Below, piece by piece: positions 25,469 to 36,633 of a stretch of DNA of 64,000 bases. This DNA comes from Linnemannia elongata. Taxonomy: Eukaryota; Mortierellomycota; Mortierellomycetes; Mortierellales; Mortierellaceae. The notes beneath the pieces are model-generated. The model saw only the letters and a list, made by a program, of their open reading frames with translations. It did not search any database and was not told the origin of the DNA. Within the stretch, counting starts at the first letter, position 1; each line of letters starts with the position of its first letter. The stretch is taken from the NCBI GenBank assembly GCA_036320915.1, contig JAXBDG010000026.1, positions 62,001 to 126,000 on the forward strand. The letters are read 5' to 3'. The position numbers and the translations under genes are program-made.

Positions 25469-27543
25469 TTATACAACTTGAGTTGTTTTCGATGGTTCAG
25501 TCTCCTCAGGAGCCTTGATAGACAAACTAGGCTGAGGAGCAGTCTTAATAGTACCCTTGTCCTCAGCTGCTGGCAAAAAGGCAGCCTGGGGACGATTGGT
25601 GAACTGGCGACGCTCAAACTTCCGCACGACCCATGCAGGCATATTCTTCACAATATACCGGGTGGCCTTGGACGAGACAGACTATTATGTACAATAGGGA
25701 GGGACCGGGACAACATCAATAACAGAATCAATCGCTGGTCGTTGGGCCTAAATATTGCAAAATGTGATAAAAAGCGAGAAGGCCATCTCTTACCTGACCC
25801 GCCATGGTCCTAAAGGCCTTGCTATTTTCGAATGCCTTCTCAACCCAATCGATGCGCTCCTCTTGGTAGGCCTTGAATGCATCTTCAATCTCCTCCGCGA
25901 TAGGATGGAAGGGGAGTCCGTTGATGCGGTTCGCCAATGCTATGGCATCATGCATGGCGTTGGCAGCACCCACACCTCCAGCAGGATTGAACTAAGACAC
26001 AGTGCAAAAAGAGAGTATGATAAGTACGCACAATAGTTTACAGTACTGTAGCAATATGCTTACTCATTTCACAACATCATTCGTTGGCTCTACCTTATGG
26101 CATGCTAAAATGCAAAATCCATAGAAAAAGTGTATAATCGGAGAACCGGGCGGAAAAGGTTAGGCACGATGAAGAAACATGCATATTTTGGTGGATACTT
26201 GCAAGTATGTGCAAATTCAAACAGAAAAATGAACATACCATCACCGATGAGAACTGTACGACAGTCGTACCAGGTCTTGAAGACTTTCTCCTCCAGCATG
26301 ACCTTGGAGATCAACCCTTAGGAGAGCGGTCGATCAAGTCTTGAAGAGTGAGGATCTTGTCGCCTCCACTGATAATAGGAAAATCCTTAACTTGCTCGCA
26401 CATCGCCGCAGCAGCCTCAGGTCCCCACTCTGAGTTACGAAAAGCGTCATTGTCTTTACTGGTTTCCTCATCAAGGAAGAGAATAGCACCCCAACACACA
26501 GTATTCTGGACTGTTGTTGCTGTGGACCACTAGCATGAACAATAAAACATAGATGTAGGGGTTAGGGTGGAGAGGCGAAAAAAGTAGGAGCCGGTTGGAC
26601 CTATCCAAAAAAATCAGTACCTACCGTGTACATCTTGTCAGTTGCGATAAAGTTGCGGAACTGAGAATTCTTGATTGCCAGATCAGGGAACTCTTCGGGA
26701 GAAAGAGGTCGAGTTTGGCCAACAAGGCGGACTGTGCTGAAGGGAAGTGGGAGTGCATCAGATGCTGGGAGCTTGTTCGTCTTCTTCAGCTTTTCGTACA
26801 GTCCTTGGCGAACAGCACTGTAGGCTCCATCAGCTCCGACGAGGATGTCGCCTTCAGCTTCGCTTTTATCGCTGAAGCGAATAAGGACGCCGTTGCCGCC
26901 TTGGTCCATGGAGAGAACCTTCTTTCCCAAGTGAACGCGCTCTTTTGGAATCTGGCGGAGAAGCAAATCATAAATCTGAGGTCGAGAAACAATGTATCCG
27001 TTGGCACCATACCTATTAGGGTAGACGAGAGATGTATGTTAGTTTCTAATTGGCAAGGCGTTCTTTGTTCAAGAAGAGCGAATCAAAAAGGCACCGTTAT
27101 CTTACAGTTTCGTCGTGCCCCTCGAAATCCACTGAGAATTCGAGCTCTCTATTCTCGTTACACATCTTGATCGCAGAGACGTATTTGCCCAGGGCGAGAA
27201 ACTCTTCATAAATCCCGCACTGCTTAAAGAGGTTGGCGGTGGTGCAGTTGAAGTACATCGCCGACCCTATAGCACAAAAAGAGTGTGGGTTAGATGATGG
27301 ACGTTCTTCTGAGACAAATAGAGTTATCAGTGATCAATCAATAGAGTAATCCATGAACAGGGTGTTACCAAGGGGCTTGATTTCAGCGGCACGCTCATAG
27401 ATCTCGAAGGGGATATCGGCCTTGTGAAGAAGCATGCCAAGGGTCAGACCTGCCAGACCTGCGCCAACGATGAGGACCTTGGGCCGTTTGGCATACATAA
27501 TAGAACGGTCATGCTTAAAGGTGACGGCGGGGTTGATCTCCAT
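25469..27543 (-). CDS. FAD-dependent monooxygenase, copy M4 (two frameshifts)
   Basis: Exons: 27369-27543, 27106-27266, 26625-27012, 26239-26529, 26094-26104, 25794-25991, 25469-25681. Exon 2 is 161 nt instead of 160 (an extra T near 27108, also found in M5). Exon 4 is 291 nt instead of 292 (lost base near 26317). The same site in M7 has a Glu-to-Gly change, so M4 may be that allele minus one C. The region just 3' of the stop is the diverged flank that follows the LINE, not the standard spacer. Confidence 0.82.
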
Positions 27544-28180
27544 GGTGATGACGTTTTACTTCCTGATCTGAAGCGGCGAGATGAGAGAATGAAGGATGCC
27601 GGGAGGGAGAGTCGATGTCGTGTGGTGGGGATGATGAGCGATGGGAATGGAGAAAAAAGTAGATCAAGGAAAAAAAAATGATTCAACGGGGAAGAGAGAT
27701 GCGGAAGGGCAAAGAAGTGGGCGTCGAGGAAAGAGGTACATAGGGAGGGAGAGCAAGTAGTCTCTCATGTCGCACAACGGATAGAGATGCAAAATAAAAC
27801 AAACAGAGCAAAGGAGCATGGGCAAATAGACTTTTCCTACTGTGGGACAACATAGAGTAGGGGGTGGGGCATCGACTGTGCGACGAGCTGGCTTGGTTAA
27901 CCATATGAATGGTAAACGACATATTACACGAGTGCATGCGACACCAATGCTCCGGCCAGCACTCAGAGATGGATGCCTGTCTACACACCTTCCTTTGAGC
28001 AATGACTATGATACAATACAACGAATATATTAGCAACGTATAAGGTGTTTATGTGTGTGTGTGTGTTGGAAATTGAAGCCGCTGGCTGAATCTGGGTGGT
28101 TGGGTGAATGGCAACTCTATACATTCAACTGTGATATAGATGTCGTGTGGCGTGTCTGTCATTTGGTGGCCGCATTGCTC
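27544..28180. other. Spacer between S and the FMO start (all units)
   Basis: 637 bp in U4; equivalents are 995-1628, 8341-8972, 15733-16368, 34961-35596, 42399-43033 and 54227-54863. On the minus strand this is the FMO promoter and leader: the 130 bp before the ATG are pyrimidine-rich on that strand, as is common for fungal promoters. It also holds a GT repeat (28047-28068). No coding frame is convincing. Confidence 0.6.
28047..28068. repeat. GT microsatellite
   Basis: Short GT run present in each unit (near 1497, 8840, 16240, 35462, 42900, 54730). One GT is TAT in U3, U6 and U7, which makes it a handy marker of unit ancestry. Confidence 0.8.
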
Positions 28181-28626
28181 TCAATCCTTTTGCTTCTCTG
28201 AGCGCTCCGGTAAGACAGGCAAGAGGTCTGAAAATTTAGCAATCAGATAATTAGTTGAAAAATTCTTTGGTGTCTGGAGGTGCGCGCTGTGTGTCCGGCC
28301 ACCTTCGCTTTTGTGGTAATCTTGGGGGGTGCTCCTCGAGTGCCCGTGTCTGTATTGCATAATGCCCTTCGGGTGCCCGTGCCGTCTCTTGGCGTCAACA
28401 CTGCAGTCCCGTTAGCTGAGGGGAAGTTATCTGAGGGAAGGGGGAGAAGATAGGGGAGCGTCTGCTGCTGTTTTCATTTCGTTGGTCTCTCTTACCGTCT
28501 TGATTTTTTCGACGACGGGCCCGTGTGCTCTTGGCTGTTCTTGTGCACATACCAACGCCCGCTGTCTGTCTCCAGTTTTGACAGCCTCTCTTGTGCCTTA
28601 ACATTTTCGGGGGCGTCCTTAAGCAT
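28181..28626 (-). CDS. Possible small three-exon gene S (91 codons), unit U4
   Basis: Not recognised. Exons 28496-28626, 28303-28400 and 28181-28227 join through introns of 95 and 75 bp with GTAAGAG..CTGCAG and GTGGCC..TTTCAG borders, and all phases agree. The product would be basic, starting MLKDAPENVKAQERLSKLE, with a KKSR patch, two RHGH(P/S) repeats and the end LLPVLPERSEKQKD. Without splicing the frame stops after 44 codons. It sits on the same strand between the CRN stop and the FMO start, with its own ~620-bp upstream spacer. No homology is claimed; it could be a chance open frame or the last exons of a decayed gene. Confidence 0.33.
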
Positions 28627-29247
28627 GAAAGGAGGCTAACGAGAGGATAAAGAGGCGGCCTGTGCGAAAAAAACACGTCAATATTCATGTATCTTTAGCA
28701 TGCAAACGAACTTTTCAGCTGGCAGGTTAAATTCGTTCGAACCGTACTAGAATGGTACCCGCGCGGAGGAAGTTGAAAAATAAAGGAGAGGAGAACGGAA
28801 GGTCTTCATTCGCCCAACACAGTACTTGGCGTCCAATGCAGTACAGTTATAGTACAATGCAGTGGTAGAGAACAAAATACAGTTGACCAAAGAAAAGCAA
28901 GCAAGCTTTCTTGAAGCGCAAAGACGGAGAATACTCTCGAGCCAACCAACGGTTGATTAATTGATCAGTAGTTGTTGACAGCGCTGTCGATTTCCTTTAC
29001 AGTAGCAACGGAGGTGACTTTTTGGTCATTGGCGATTGTTTCCCCGAACCCTGGAGCACTTGGAATGGGAAGGAGAAAAGGTACTAGTCTAGGTCAATAG
29101 AGTAAAGATGCCAGAGCTGTAAGCTCGTCTTTTGTCGCTGTAAGAGATTCGAAATTGCCACGTTAAGCACAACTCTCCAGTGGTCGAAGTCAGGTATGGG
29201 TCAGTAAGATTTTATTTTCACGTCCTCTGTAAGAATTCAAGAGTTGA
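28627..29247. other. Spacer between the CRN stop and S (all units); contains diverged repeat D1
   Basis: 621 bp in U4; equivalents are 2075-2661, 9418-10003, 16816-17406, 36043-36633, 43480-44070 and 55312-55933. It contains repeat D1 (28861-28970) and a direct repeat of GCAGTAC/GCAGTGG words near 28839-28865. No gene was recognised. Confidence 0.55.
28861..28970. repeat. Intra-unit diverged repeat D1
   Basis: About 110 bp that align with D2 (32491-32614) in the same orientation: GTAGAGAAC, then AATACA, a GAAGC(G/A) word, and the best-kept core CGAGCCAACCA-CGGTTGAT-AATTGATCAGT. The two lie upstream of S and of CRN on the minus strand. An equivalent is seen at about 2310-2420 and in every other unit. 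Confidence 0.65.
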
Positions 29248-31675
29248 TCACTTCGTGCCGGCATTTTGTTGCGCTGGGATCTGCAATCCAGGTGATTTGC
29301 CACCAGCTGCTGACTCCAGATCGATCTTCAGCACATACTGCCTCACACGCTGTATATCAGCAGGGACGGTACGGTAAACCTTCCCCTCAGAGGTCAAGTA
29401 GTCCTGCTTCTCGAAATCGGCATACACATGACCTGGGACGACAAAAATAAGCCGAGGCTCGTCATGAGGAAGAATCCAGCGAGCTTGAATGAGGTTGTCG
29501 ATAAGTTTTGAGAGCGGCAGTCCTTTGATGGGGTGGTTCTTGGATACCGTGATTTGGAATAGGTCTCTGGGGGCGAGCAGCAGATCGACACAGGCATAGT
29601 TGCAAATCTTTGGTATGCATAGTGTGCCTGCCGTGACCGGGGTAATCGTGTTGAAATGCGTTACCTCTGGATTCCGCGGGATTTCCAAACGAGCAGACTG
29701 CCCAGTCTCGAGATCCTTGAGCTCAAAGATGTGGCCGCCCTCTCGGAAGGTACGGAGGACATATGCTTCGAACATAATACCGCTAGCGCTTCCGTTGGGA
29801 TCCATGACGAGCTTCTTCAACATTCCTGACTCAGTAAAGCGGCAACCTTCTCAGCGACGTATGTTGAAGCCCATTCCAATCGAAAGGTTTCATGATCATC
29901 CATGGGCCAACGGTGAATCAGACGGCTGCTGAAGTCTAGCGTGTCTCTTCCTTGCGAGAAGTATTGCATCAACATCACCGGGTCTTTGACTCTGTCGAGG
30001 GCTTGTTCTAGACGCTCACATGCCATGACCTTGGCACGCTCAAGGTCATTAGGACGTAGGCTTAAGTTCTAGCGATGAATTAGATCAAGGCGTAATAGAG
30101 CTGTGATTAAAATAGAAAACAGGCTATCTGCGCATTGAATATCTCCAAAAGTAAAAGCTATTCTCAAAGAAAAGCGTTGTGGTTTGGGCCTATAAGATAC
30201 CTGCATCGGCCTTTCTAGGACATATCTCGGCACGCCGCCTATCTTTGAGTAGAGTTCTTCCACCGCTTCCAAAGGAACCACCTCGAAGCCGACGACACTG
30301 ATCCTGCACTTCTTCAACTCTTCCAGACTCCATGGGGCCATATAGTAACGCCATGCTACCCTTTTGTCGACGTCCTGATATTGGTGGGCTTCGGAAAATA
30401 GGGTCTTTGGCGAAGCTGAAATGACGGTCTTGGCTCGACCGAGTACTGGATCAGGAGTGCTGTCGACAAAATACCATGTGTCGGGTAGACTGAGAAAGGG
30501 TTTAAAAGTCTCGATATTGCCGGATCTGACCGTAGAGCGCCCTCCAAAGACGTAGCATTTCGCGCTCCGTTTGGTGTGGAAAACGATTATCGGAGGGTTG
30601 TCGTCGTCGCTCTCGGCAAGAAGTCGGATGGCGAAGTACACTAGGAAGGCCGATTTGCCGATCCCAGATGTACCTGTAACAATGACATGCTTTTTCAACT
30701 CGTTCCCAGTATACGGTGTATTGTTCTCAAACGTCCCGAGGATTGTGTCGTAAAGATCTTTGTACGCCTCTCTGACATAGATATCGTTTGTATCGACGAC
30801 TGGAAGTAAGATGCCGCGAGGAGCCGATATCTTGTCCATGTCTTTGATGTTGGCGCCGTGCAACTCGAGGGCAGTGCGAGACAATGAGCTAAAAATGTCA
30901 TCTCCAGCAATATCCTGACCAATGGAAGCAAGCAATGAGACCCTCTCTTTCCTGCTTAGACGAGAGAGGTAAACTTGGTCATCCACCACAGCCTTCTCAG
31001 TGAGACCAGCCTCTTCAATTGCATCCTTCAGAGTGTGCGGACGATGGCGCTTCCTGCTGGAAGAGGGTCCTGGTAAGAGAAAGGTGGCACAAGAGATGTA
31101 CCAATCAAGAATATTAGCAACTTGTACAATGTCCGTGGATAATTGAATGAAAGCAAAGGGCTCCTTTAGACACAGCTGAAGACAAATATTCACCTGCATC
31201 TTCCTCACGGTCTCTTTTCGCAACTATAGGAAATAAAAAAAATAAAAAAAAAGTAGGTAAATAACGCAAATGGAGATCACAATAGAGTTATGCTGAGATG
31301 TTCATACGCAAGGCGTATTTGAAAGCAAAGCGCGTTTGCATTACCTGGCAAGGGTCGCTGGACAATGACGTGAATCGTGTCTTCTGGCAAATCAGCATCA
31401 AAGACCATGGAGAGCTTGTTGGTCGCCCTCAGTTTTTTTTTCACAGGCACAGAGTCGAGCAGAACAGGAAGGTCGTTGTCGTCGTCGTCATGAATTGAGA
31501 CGCGCCATAGAGTGAGCTTGTCAGCATCAACATCCTGAAAGTCGTTGGTCTTCTTGGTCTTGATGAGCCCCTTGAGGTCGCCGATGGTCTTGGTTGACTC
31601 GATCTCAACAGGGAACGCGTTGGAGGTAGCCTCTCCATCAACGAGACAGAACAGAGTGAGGTGATTGTCGTTCAT
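29248..31675 (-). CDS. Crinkler (CRN) effector with P-loop NTPase and nuclease domains, copy C4, type B
   Basis: Four exons: 31345-31675, 31194-31223 (30 nt), 30201-31069, 29248-30068. Residues 1-110 are the CRN header (ubiquitin-like fold in the family), with LTLFCLVDGE at 6-15 in place of the LFLAK motif and IHVIVQRP at 101-108 matching the HVLVxxP junction. The short exon adds a charged AKRDREEDA linker, then a basic SRKRHRPH patch at 125-132 that could act in nuclear import. Walker A GTSGIGKS is at 253-260 and a Walker B-like WYFVD at 319-323. Exon 4 holds the nuclease domain. CRN proteins of oomycetes and fungi are effectors or toxins, and the NTPase-nuclease pairing is known for them. 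Exons 1-3 are open, but a 13-bp deletion near 29822, between the Ser-Gln before the nuclease domain and its next helix, shifts the frame. Type B ends ten codons earlier than type A. Confidence 0.85.
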
Positions 31676-31991
31676 GGCGTAGAATAAACTGAAAAATGAC
31701 AGAGAGAGATGGCAAGGGCTGTAAAGAAGGCAGAATGAAAAGAAAACAAGAGAAAAGAAAGATGTGGAAAGAAAGAAAAAAGAAGGCGAGGGATAAAAAA
31801 AAAGGAAGTGGTGACGAAGGCGATGAAGGCGTGAGAATGGTGGCAAAGGAAAAGAATGGGAGGTGTGAGAAAGTTGGCGAAGGCGCTGAAGAAAAGGCGG
31901 GAGCGTAGTAAAGAAAGGAATAGTAAAGGTAGAGAAGGCAAAAATATGAGGGCACGGGAGTGGTAAGACTATGCATCATGAAATATAACGA

Positions 31992-32012
31992 TGACATCAT
32001 CATTATATGTCA
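31992..32012. promoter_or_regulatory. Inverted repeat TGACAT-N9-ATGTCA upstream of CRN
   Basis: A 6-bp stem with a 9-nt loop about 320 bp upstream of the CRN start, present in every unit. In U7 the 34-bp duplication at the MULE starts inside this element. It could be a transcription factor site (TGACAT and the nearby TGACGT resemble bZIP half sites) or a DNA structure; neither is shown. Confidence 0.4.
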
Positions 32013-32052
32013 CATGACGTTAGAAAGGGGAGATTTTTTGGGGGGTATTTCC

Positions 32053-32299
32053 ATGCTATCCTTCCGTCATTCTTCCTTCCTGGTCATCCGGAGGTATGCG
32101 CAGGTGCGCCTGGCGCAGATTACGGATTGTGTTTCCTCGGTTTTGCGCAGTACACTTTATCTATTCTGCTTTACTATAACGACGTAGAATACCGTGCTCG
32201 CATGAGCTACACTTAGACTTCCGTTTTCGGATTAAAACGTTGACGTTCCAAAAAAAAAAAAAAAAAAAAAATGCTATCCTTCCGTCATTCTTCCTTCCT
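32053..32299 (+). mobile_element. Truncated LINE tail with target duplications, unit U4
   Basis: Element 32082-32270 with 29-bp direct repeats at 32053-32081 and 32271-32299. The poly(A) is about 21 long. Confidence 0.93.
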
Positions 32300-32490
32300 C
32301 TTCAGGTTTCTTTTTCATACTTTTTTTCCTCTCTACCCCTTCTGCGTCCTTTCTGTACCATTTACCAGTTTCTTTTCTATCACCTTTGCCTCGATCTTTC
32401 GACCGTTGGCGCCATCGATTTATTTTTCCTTTTATTTCTGCTGATTTCTGGTGATGATTTCTGTTGAAAGTCCGCTTGGTACGGTGCAGC

Positions 32491-32614
32491 AGTAGTAGTA
32501 GAGAACCCACCGCAATACAACGAAGAAATGCAAGTAAAATTTTTCTGAAGCAGCGAAGCGCGGTAAGGTGGAATACACGATCGAGCCAACCACCGGTTGA
32601 TCAATTGATCAGTG
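32491..32614. repeat. Intra-unit diverged repeat D2 with a 14-bp palindrome
   Basis: Partner of D1. Its core contains the perfect palindrome TGATCAATTGATCA at 32598-32611; D1 has TGATTAATTGATCA, one mismatch from a palindrome. In U7 the palindrome is at 63388-63401. Confidence 0.65.
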
Positions 32615-32884
32615 AGACGAGATAGCCCTTCCCATGATTCTCCTCATTCTCCTCGTCGTTCCAGATTTTTTTATCAGGTGAACCCCTGTGACTTAAATTA
32701 AGCTGTATGGTTGCGTGTAAAAATGATGTAGGGGAAGCCGTTTAAGTCAGGCCTCGAGAAGTGTGTATCTGTAGTTACTGGATGAATTATTGACAATTGG
32801 TGTTTACTATGTTGTCCAGCGGATTAGGGTTTTTAAAAACAAAGCTTGCCCTCTCTCCCACACACACACTCTCTCTCGCTGTCT

Positions 32885-34960
32885 CTACACAACTTGGGTT
32901 GTTTTCGATGGTTCAGTCTCCTCAGGAGCCTTGATAGACAAACTAGGCTGAGGAGCAGTCTTAATAGTACCCTTGTCCTCAGCTGCTGGCAAAAAGGCAG
33001 CCTGGGGACGATTGGTGAACTGGCGACGCTCAAACTTCCGCACGACCCATGCAGGCATATTCTTCACAATATACCGGGTGGCCTTGGACGAGACAGACTA
33101 TTATGTACAATAGGGAGGGACCGGGATAACATCAATAACAGAATCAATCGCTGGTCGTTGGGCCTAAATATTGCAAAATGTGATAAAAAGCGAGAAGGCC
33201 ATCTCTTACCTGACCCGCCATGGTCCTAAAGGCCTTGCTATTTTCGAATGCCTTCTCAACCCAATCGATGCGCTCCTCTTGGTAGGCCTTGAATGCATCT
33301 TCAATCTCCTCCGCGATAGGATGGAAGGGGAGTCCGTTGATGCGGTTCGCCAATGCTATGGCATCATGCATGGCGTTGGCAGCACCCACACCTCCAGCAG
33401 GATTGAACTAAGACACAGTGCAAAAAGAGAGTATGATAAGTACGCACAATAGTTTACAGTACTGTAGCAATATGCTTACTCATTTCACAACATCATTCGT
33501 TGGCTCTACCTTATGGCATGCTAAAATGCAAAATCCATAGAAAAAGTGTATAATCGGAGAACCGGGCGGAAAAGGTTAGGCACGATGAAGAAACATGCAT
33601 ATTTTGGTGGATACTTGCAAGTATGTGCAAATTCAAACAGAAAAATGAACATACCATCACCGATGAGAACTGTACGACAGTCGTACCAGGTCTTGAAGAC
33701 TTTCTCCTCCAGCATGACCTTGGAGATCAACTCCTTAGGAGAGCGGTCGATCAAGTCTTGAAGAGTGAGGATCTTGTCGCCTCCACTGATAATAGGAAAA
33801 TCCTTAACTTGCTCGCACATCGCCGCAGCAGCCTCAGGTCCCCACTCTGAGTTACGAAAAGCGTCATTGTCTTTACTGGTTTCCTCATCAAGGAAGAGAA
33901 TAGCACCCCAACACACAGTATTCTGGACTGTTGTTGCTGTGGACCACTAGCATGAACAATAAAACATAGATGTAGGGGTTAGGGTGGAGAGGCGAAAAAA
34001 GTAGGAGCCGGTTGGACCTATCCAAAAAAATCAGTACCTACCGTGTACATCTTGTCAGTTGCGATAAAGTTGCGGAACTGAGAATTCTTGATTGCCAGAT
34101 CAGGGAACTCTTCGGGAGAAAGAGGTCGAGTTTGGCCAACAAGGCGGACTGTGCTGAAGGGAAGTGGGAGTGCATCAGATGCTGGGAGCTTGTTCGTCTT
34201 CTTCAGCTTTTCGTACAGTCCTTGGCGAACAGCACTGTAGGCTCCATCAGCTCCGACGAGGATGTCGCCTTCAGCTTCGCTTTTATCGCTGAAGCGAATA
34301 AGGACGCCGTTGCCGCCTTGGTCCATGGAGAGAACCTTCTTTCCCAAGTGAACGCGCTCTTTTGGAATCTGGCGGAGAAGCAAATCATAAATCTGAGGTC
34401 GAGAAACAATGTATCCGTTGGCACCATACCTATTAGGGTAGACGAGAGATGTATGTTAGTTTCTAATTGGCAAGGCGTTCTTTGTTCAAGAAGAGCGAAT
34501 CAAAAAGGCACCGTTATCTTACAGTTTCGTCGTGCCCCTCGAAATCCACTGAGAATTCGAGCTCTCTATTCTCGTTACACATCTTGATCGCAGAGACGTA
34601 TTTGCCCAGGGCGAGAAACTCTTCATAAATCCCGCACTGCTTAAAGAGGTTGGCGGTGGTGCAGTTGAAGTACATCGCCGACCCTATAGCACAAAAAGAG
34701 TGTGGGTTAGATGATGGACGTTCTTCTGAGACAAATAGAGTTATCAGTGATCAATCAATAGAGTAATCCATGAACAGGGTGTTACCAAGGGGCTTGATTT
34801 CAGCGGCACGCTCATAGATCTCGAAGGGGATATCGGCCTTGTGAAGAAGCATGCCAAGGGTCAGACCTGCCAGACCTGCGCCAACGATGAGGACCTTGGG
34901 CCGTTTGGCATACATAATAGAACGGTCATGCTTAAAGGTGACGGCGGGGTTGATCTCCAT
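32885..34960 (-). CDS. FAD-dependent monooxygenase, copy M5 (frameshift in exon 2)
   Basis: Exons: 34786-34960, 34523-34683, 34042-34429, 33655-33946, 33510-33520, 33210-33407, 32885-33097. The only defect is one extra T at the 3' end of exon 2 near 34525, giving 161 nt. The identical change is in M4. With the usual GTAAG donor the exon 2/3 junction is out of frame, so exons 3-7 would be misread. Confidence 0.85.
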
Positions 34961-35596
34961 GGTGATGACGTTTTACTTTCCTGATCTGAAGCGGCGAGAT
35001 GAGAGAATGAAGGATGCCGGGAGGGAGAGTCGATGTCGTGTGGTGGGGATGATGAGCGATGGGAATGGAGAAAAAAGTAGATCAAGGAAAAAAAATGATC
35101 AACGGGGAAGAGAGATGCGGAAGGGCAAAGAAGTGGGCGTCGAGGAAAGAGGTACATAGGGAGGGAGAGCAAGTAGTCTCTCATGTCGCACAACGGATAG
35201 AGATGCAAAATAAAACAAACAGAGCAAAGGAGCATGGGCAAATAGACTTTTCCTACTGTGGGACAACATAGAGTAGGGGGTGGGGCATCGACTGTGCGAC
35301 GAGCTGGCTTGGTTAACCATATGAATGGTAAACGACATATTACACGAGTGCATGCGACACCAATGCTCCGGCCAGCACTCAGAGATGGATGCCTGTCTAC
35401 ACACCTTCCTTTGAGCAATGACTATGATACAATACAACGAATATATTAGCAACGTATAAGGTGTTTATGTGTGTGTGTGTGTTGGAAATTGAAGCCGCTG
35501 GCTGAATCTGGGTGGTTGGGTGAATGGCAACTCTATACATTCAACTGTGATATAGATGTCGTGTGGCGTGTCTGTCATTTGGTGGCCGCATTGCTC

Positions 35597-36042
35597 TCAA
35601 TCCTTTTGCTTCTCTGAGCGCTCCGGTAAGACAGGCAAGAGGTCTGAAAATTTAGCAATCAGATAATTAGTTGAAAAATTCTTTGGTGTCTGGAGGTGCG
35701 CGCTGTGTGTCCGGCCACCTTCGCTTTTGTGGTAATCTTGGGGGGTGCTCCTCGAGTGCCCGTGTCTGTATTGCATAATGCCCTTCGGGTGCCCGTGCCG
35801 TCTCTTGGCGTCAACACTGCAGTCCCGTTAGCTGAGGGGAAGTTATCTGAGGGAAGGGGGAGAAGATAGGGGAGCGTCTGCTGCTGTTTTCATTTCGTTG
35901 GTCTCTCTTACCGTCTTGATTTTTTCGACGACGGGCCCGTGTGCTCTTGGCTGTTCTTGTGCACATACCAACGCCCGCTGTCTGTCTCCAGTTTTGACAG
36001 CCTCTCTTGTGCCTTAACATTTTCGGGGGCGTCCTTAAGCAT
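35597..36042 (-). CDS. Possible small gene S, unit U5
   Basis: Exons and splice sites as in U4, no indel seen. Confidence 0.3.
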
Positions 36043-36633
36043 GAAAGGAGGCTAACGAGAGGATAAAGAGGCGGCCTGTGCGAAAAAAACACGTCAATAT
36101 TCATGTATCTTTAGCATGCAAACGAACTTTTCAGCTGGCAGGTTAAATTCGTTCGAACCGTACTAGAATGGTACCCGCGCGGAGGAAGTTGAAAAATAAA
36201 GGAGAGGAGAACGGAAGGTCTTCATTCGCCCAACACAGTACTTGGCGTCCAATGCAGTACAGTTATAGTACAATGCAGTGGTAGAGAACAAAATACAGTT
36301 GACCAAAGAAAAGCAAGCAAGCTTTCTTGAAGCGCAAAGACGGAGAATACTCTCGAGCCAACCAACGGTTGATTAATTGATCAGTAGTTGTTGACAGCGC
36401 TGTCGATTTCCTTTACAGTAGCAACGGAGGTGACTTTTTGGTCATTGGCGATTGTTTCCCCGAACCCTGGAGCACTTGGAATGGGAAGGAGAAAAGGTAC
36501 TAGTCTAGGTCAATAGAGTAAAGATGCCAGAGCTGTAAGCTCGTCTTTTGTCGCTGTAAGAGATTCGAAATTGCCACGTTAAGCACAACTCTCAAGTGGT
36601 CGAAGTCAGGTATGGGTCAGTGAGATTTTATTT

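Larger units (their letters stand above)
14739..26549. repeat. Tandem unit U3 carrying a long LINE
   Basis: 11811 bp because a 4.76-kb LINE and a diverged 3' flank replace the usual truncated LINE and spacer. CRN is type A with an open last exon. Several point variants (T-to-A near 16670, a TAT in the GT repeat at 16250, ATTAG at 16936) are shared with U6. Confidence 0.93.
31676..32884. promoter_or_regulatory. CRN upstream region and FMO 3' spacer (all units)
   Basis: 1.2 kb in U4; equivalents are 5067-6265, 12456-13658 and 39113-40322, plus the LINE- or MULE-bearing versions 19878-25468, 46549-52152 and 58380-63674. From the CRN start outwards: about 250 bp that are strongly pyrimidine-rich on the CRN strand, an inverted repeat TGACAT-9 nt-ATGTCA, the LINE insertion site, repeat D2, and a CA/CT-rich run just after the FMO stop. 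The pyrimidine-rich block is probably the CRN core promoter; no TATA box was assigned. Confidence 0.5.
26550..33966. repeat. Tandem unit U4 (cleanest sequence, CRN type B)
   Basis: 7417-bp unit used here as the reference because it has few indels. It carries CRN type B, shared with U7, and a truncated LINE with perfect 29-bp target duplications. Confidence 0.93.

Noticed and set aside
31638..32003. Long minus-strand open frames rich in Ser, Leu and Phe upstream of CRN
   Set aside because: They read the pyrimidine-rich promoter block; composition is low complexity and frames differ between units.
32250..32271. Poly(A) runs as assembly gaps or transcription terminators
   Set aside because: They follow a LINE 3' UTR and are bounded by target duplications, so they are retrotransposon tails.
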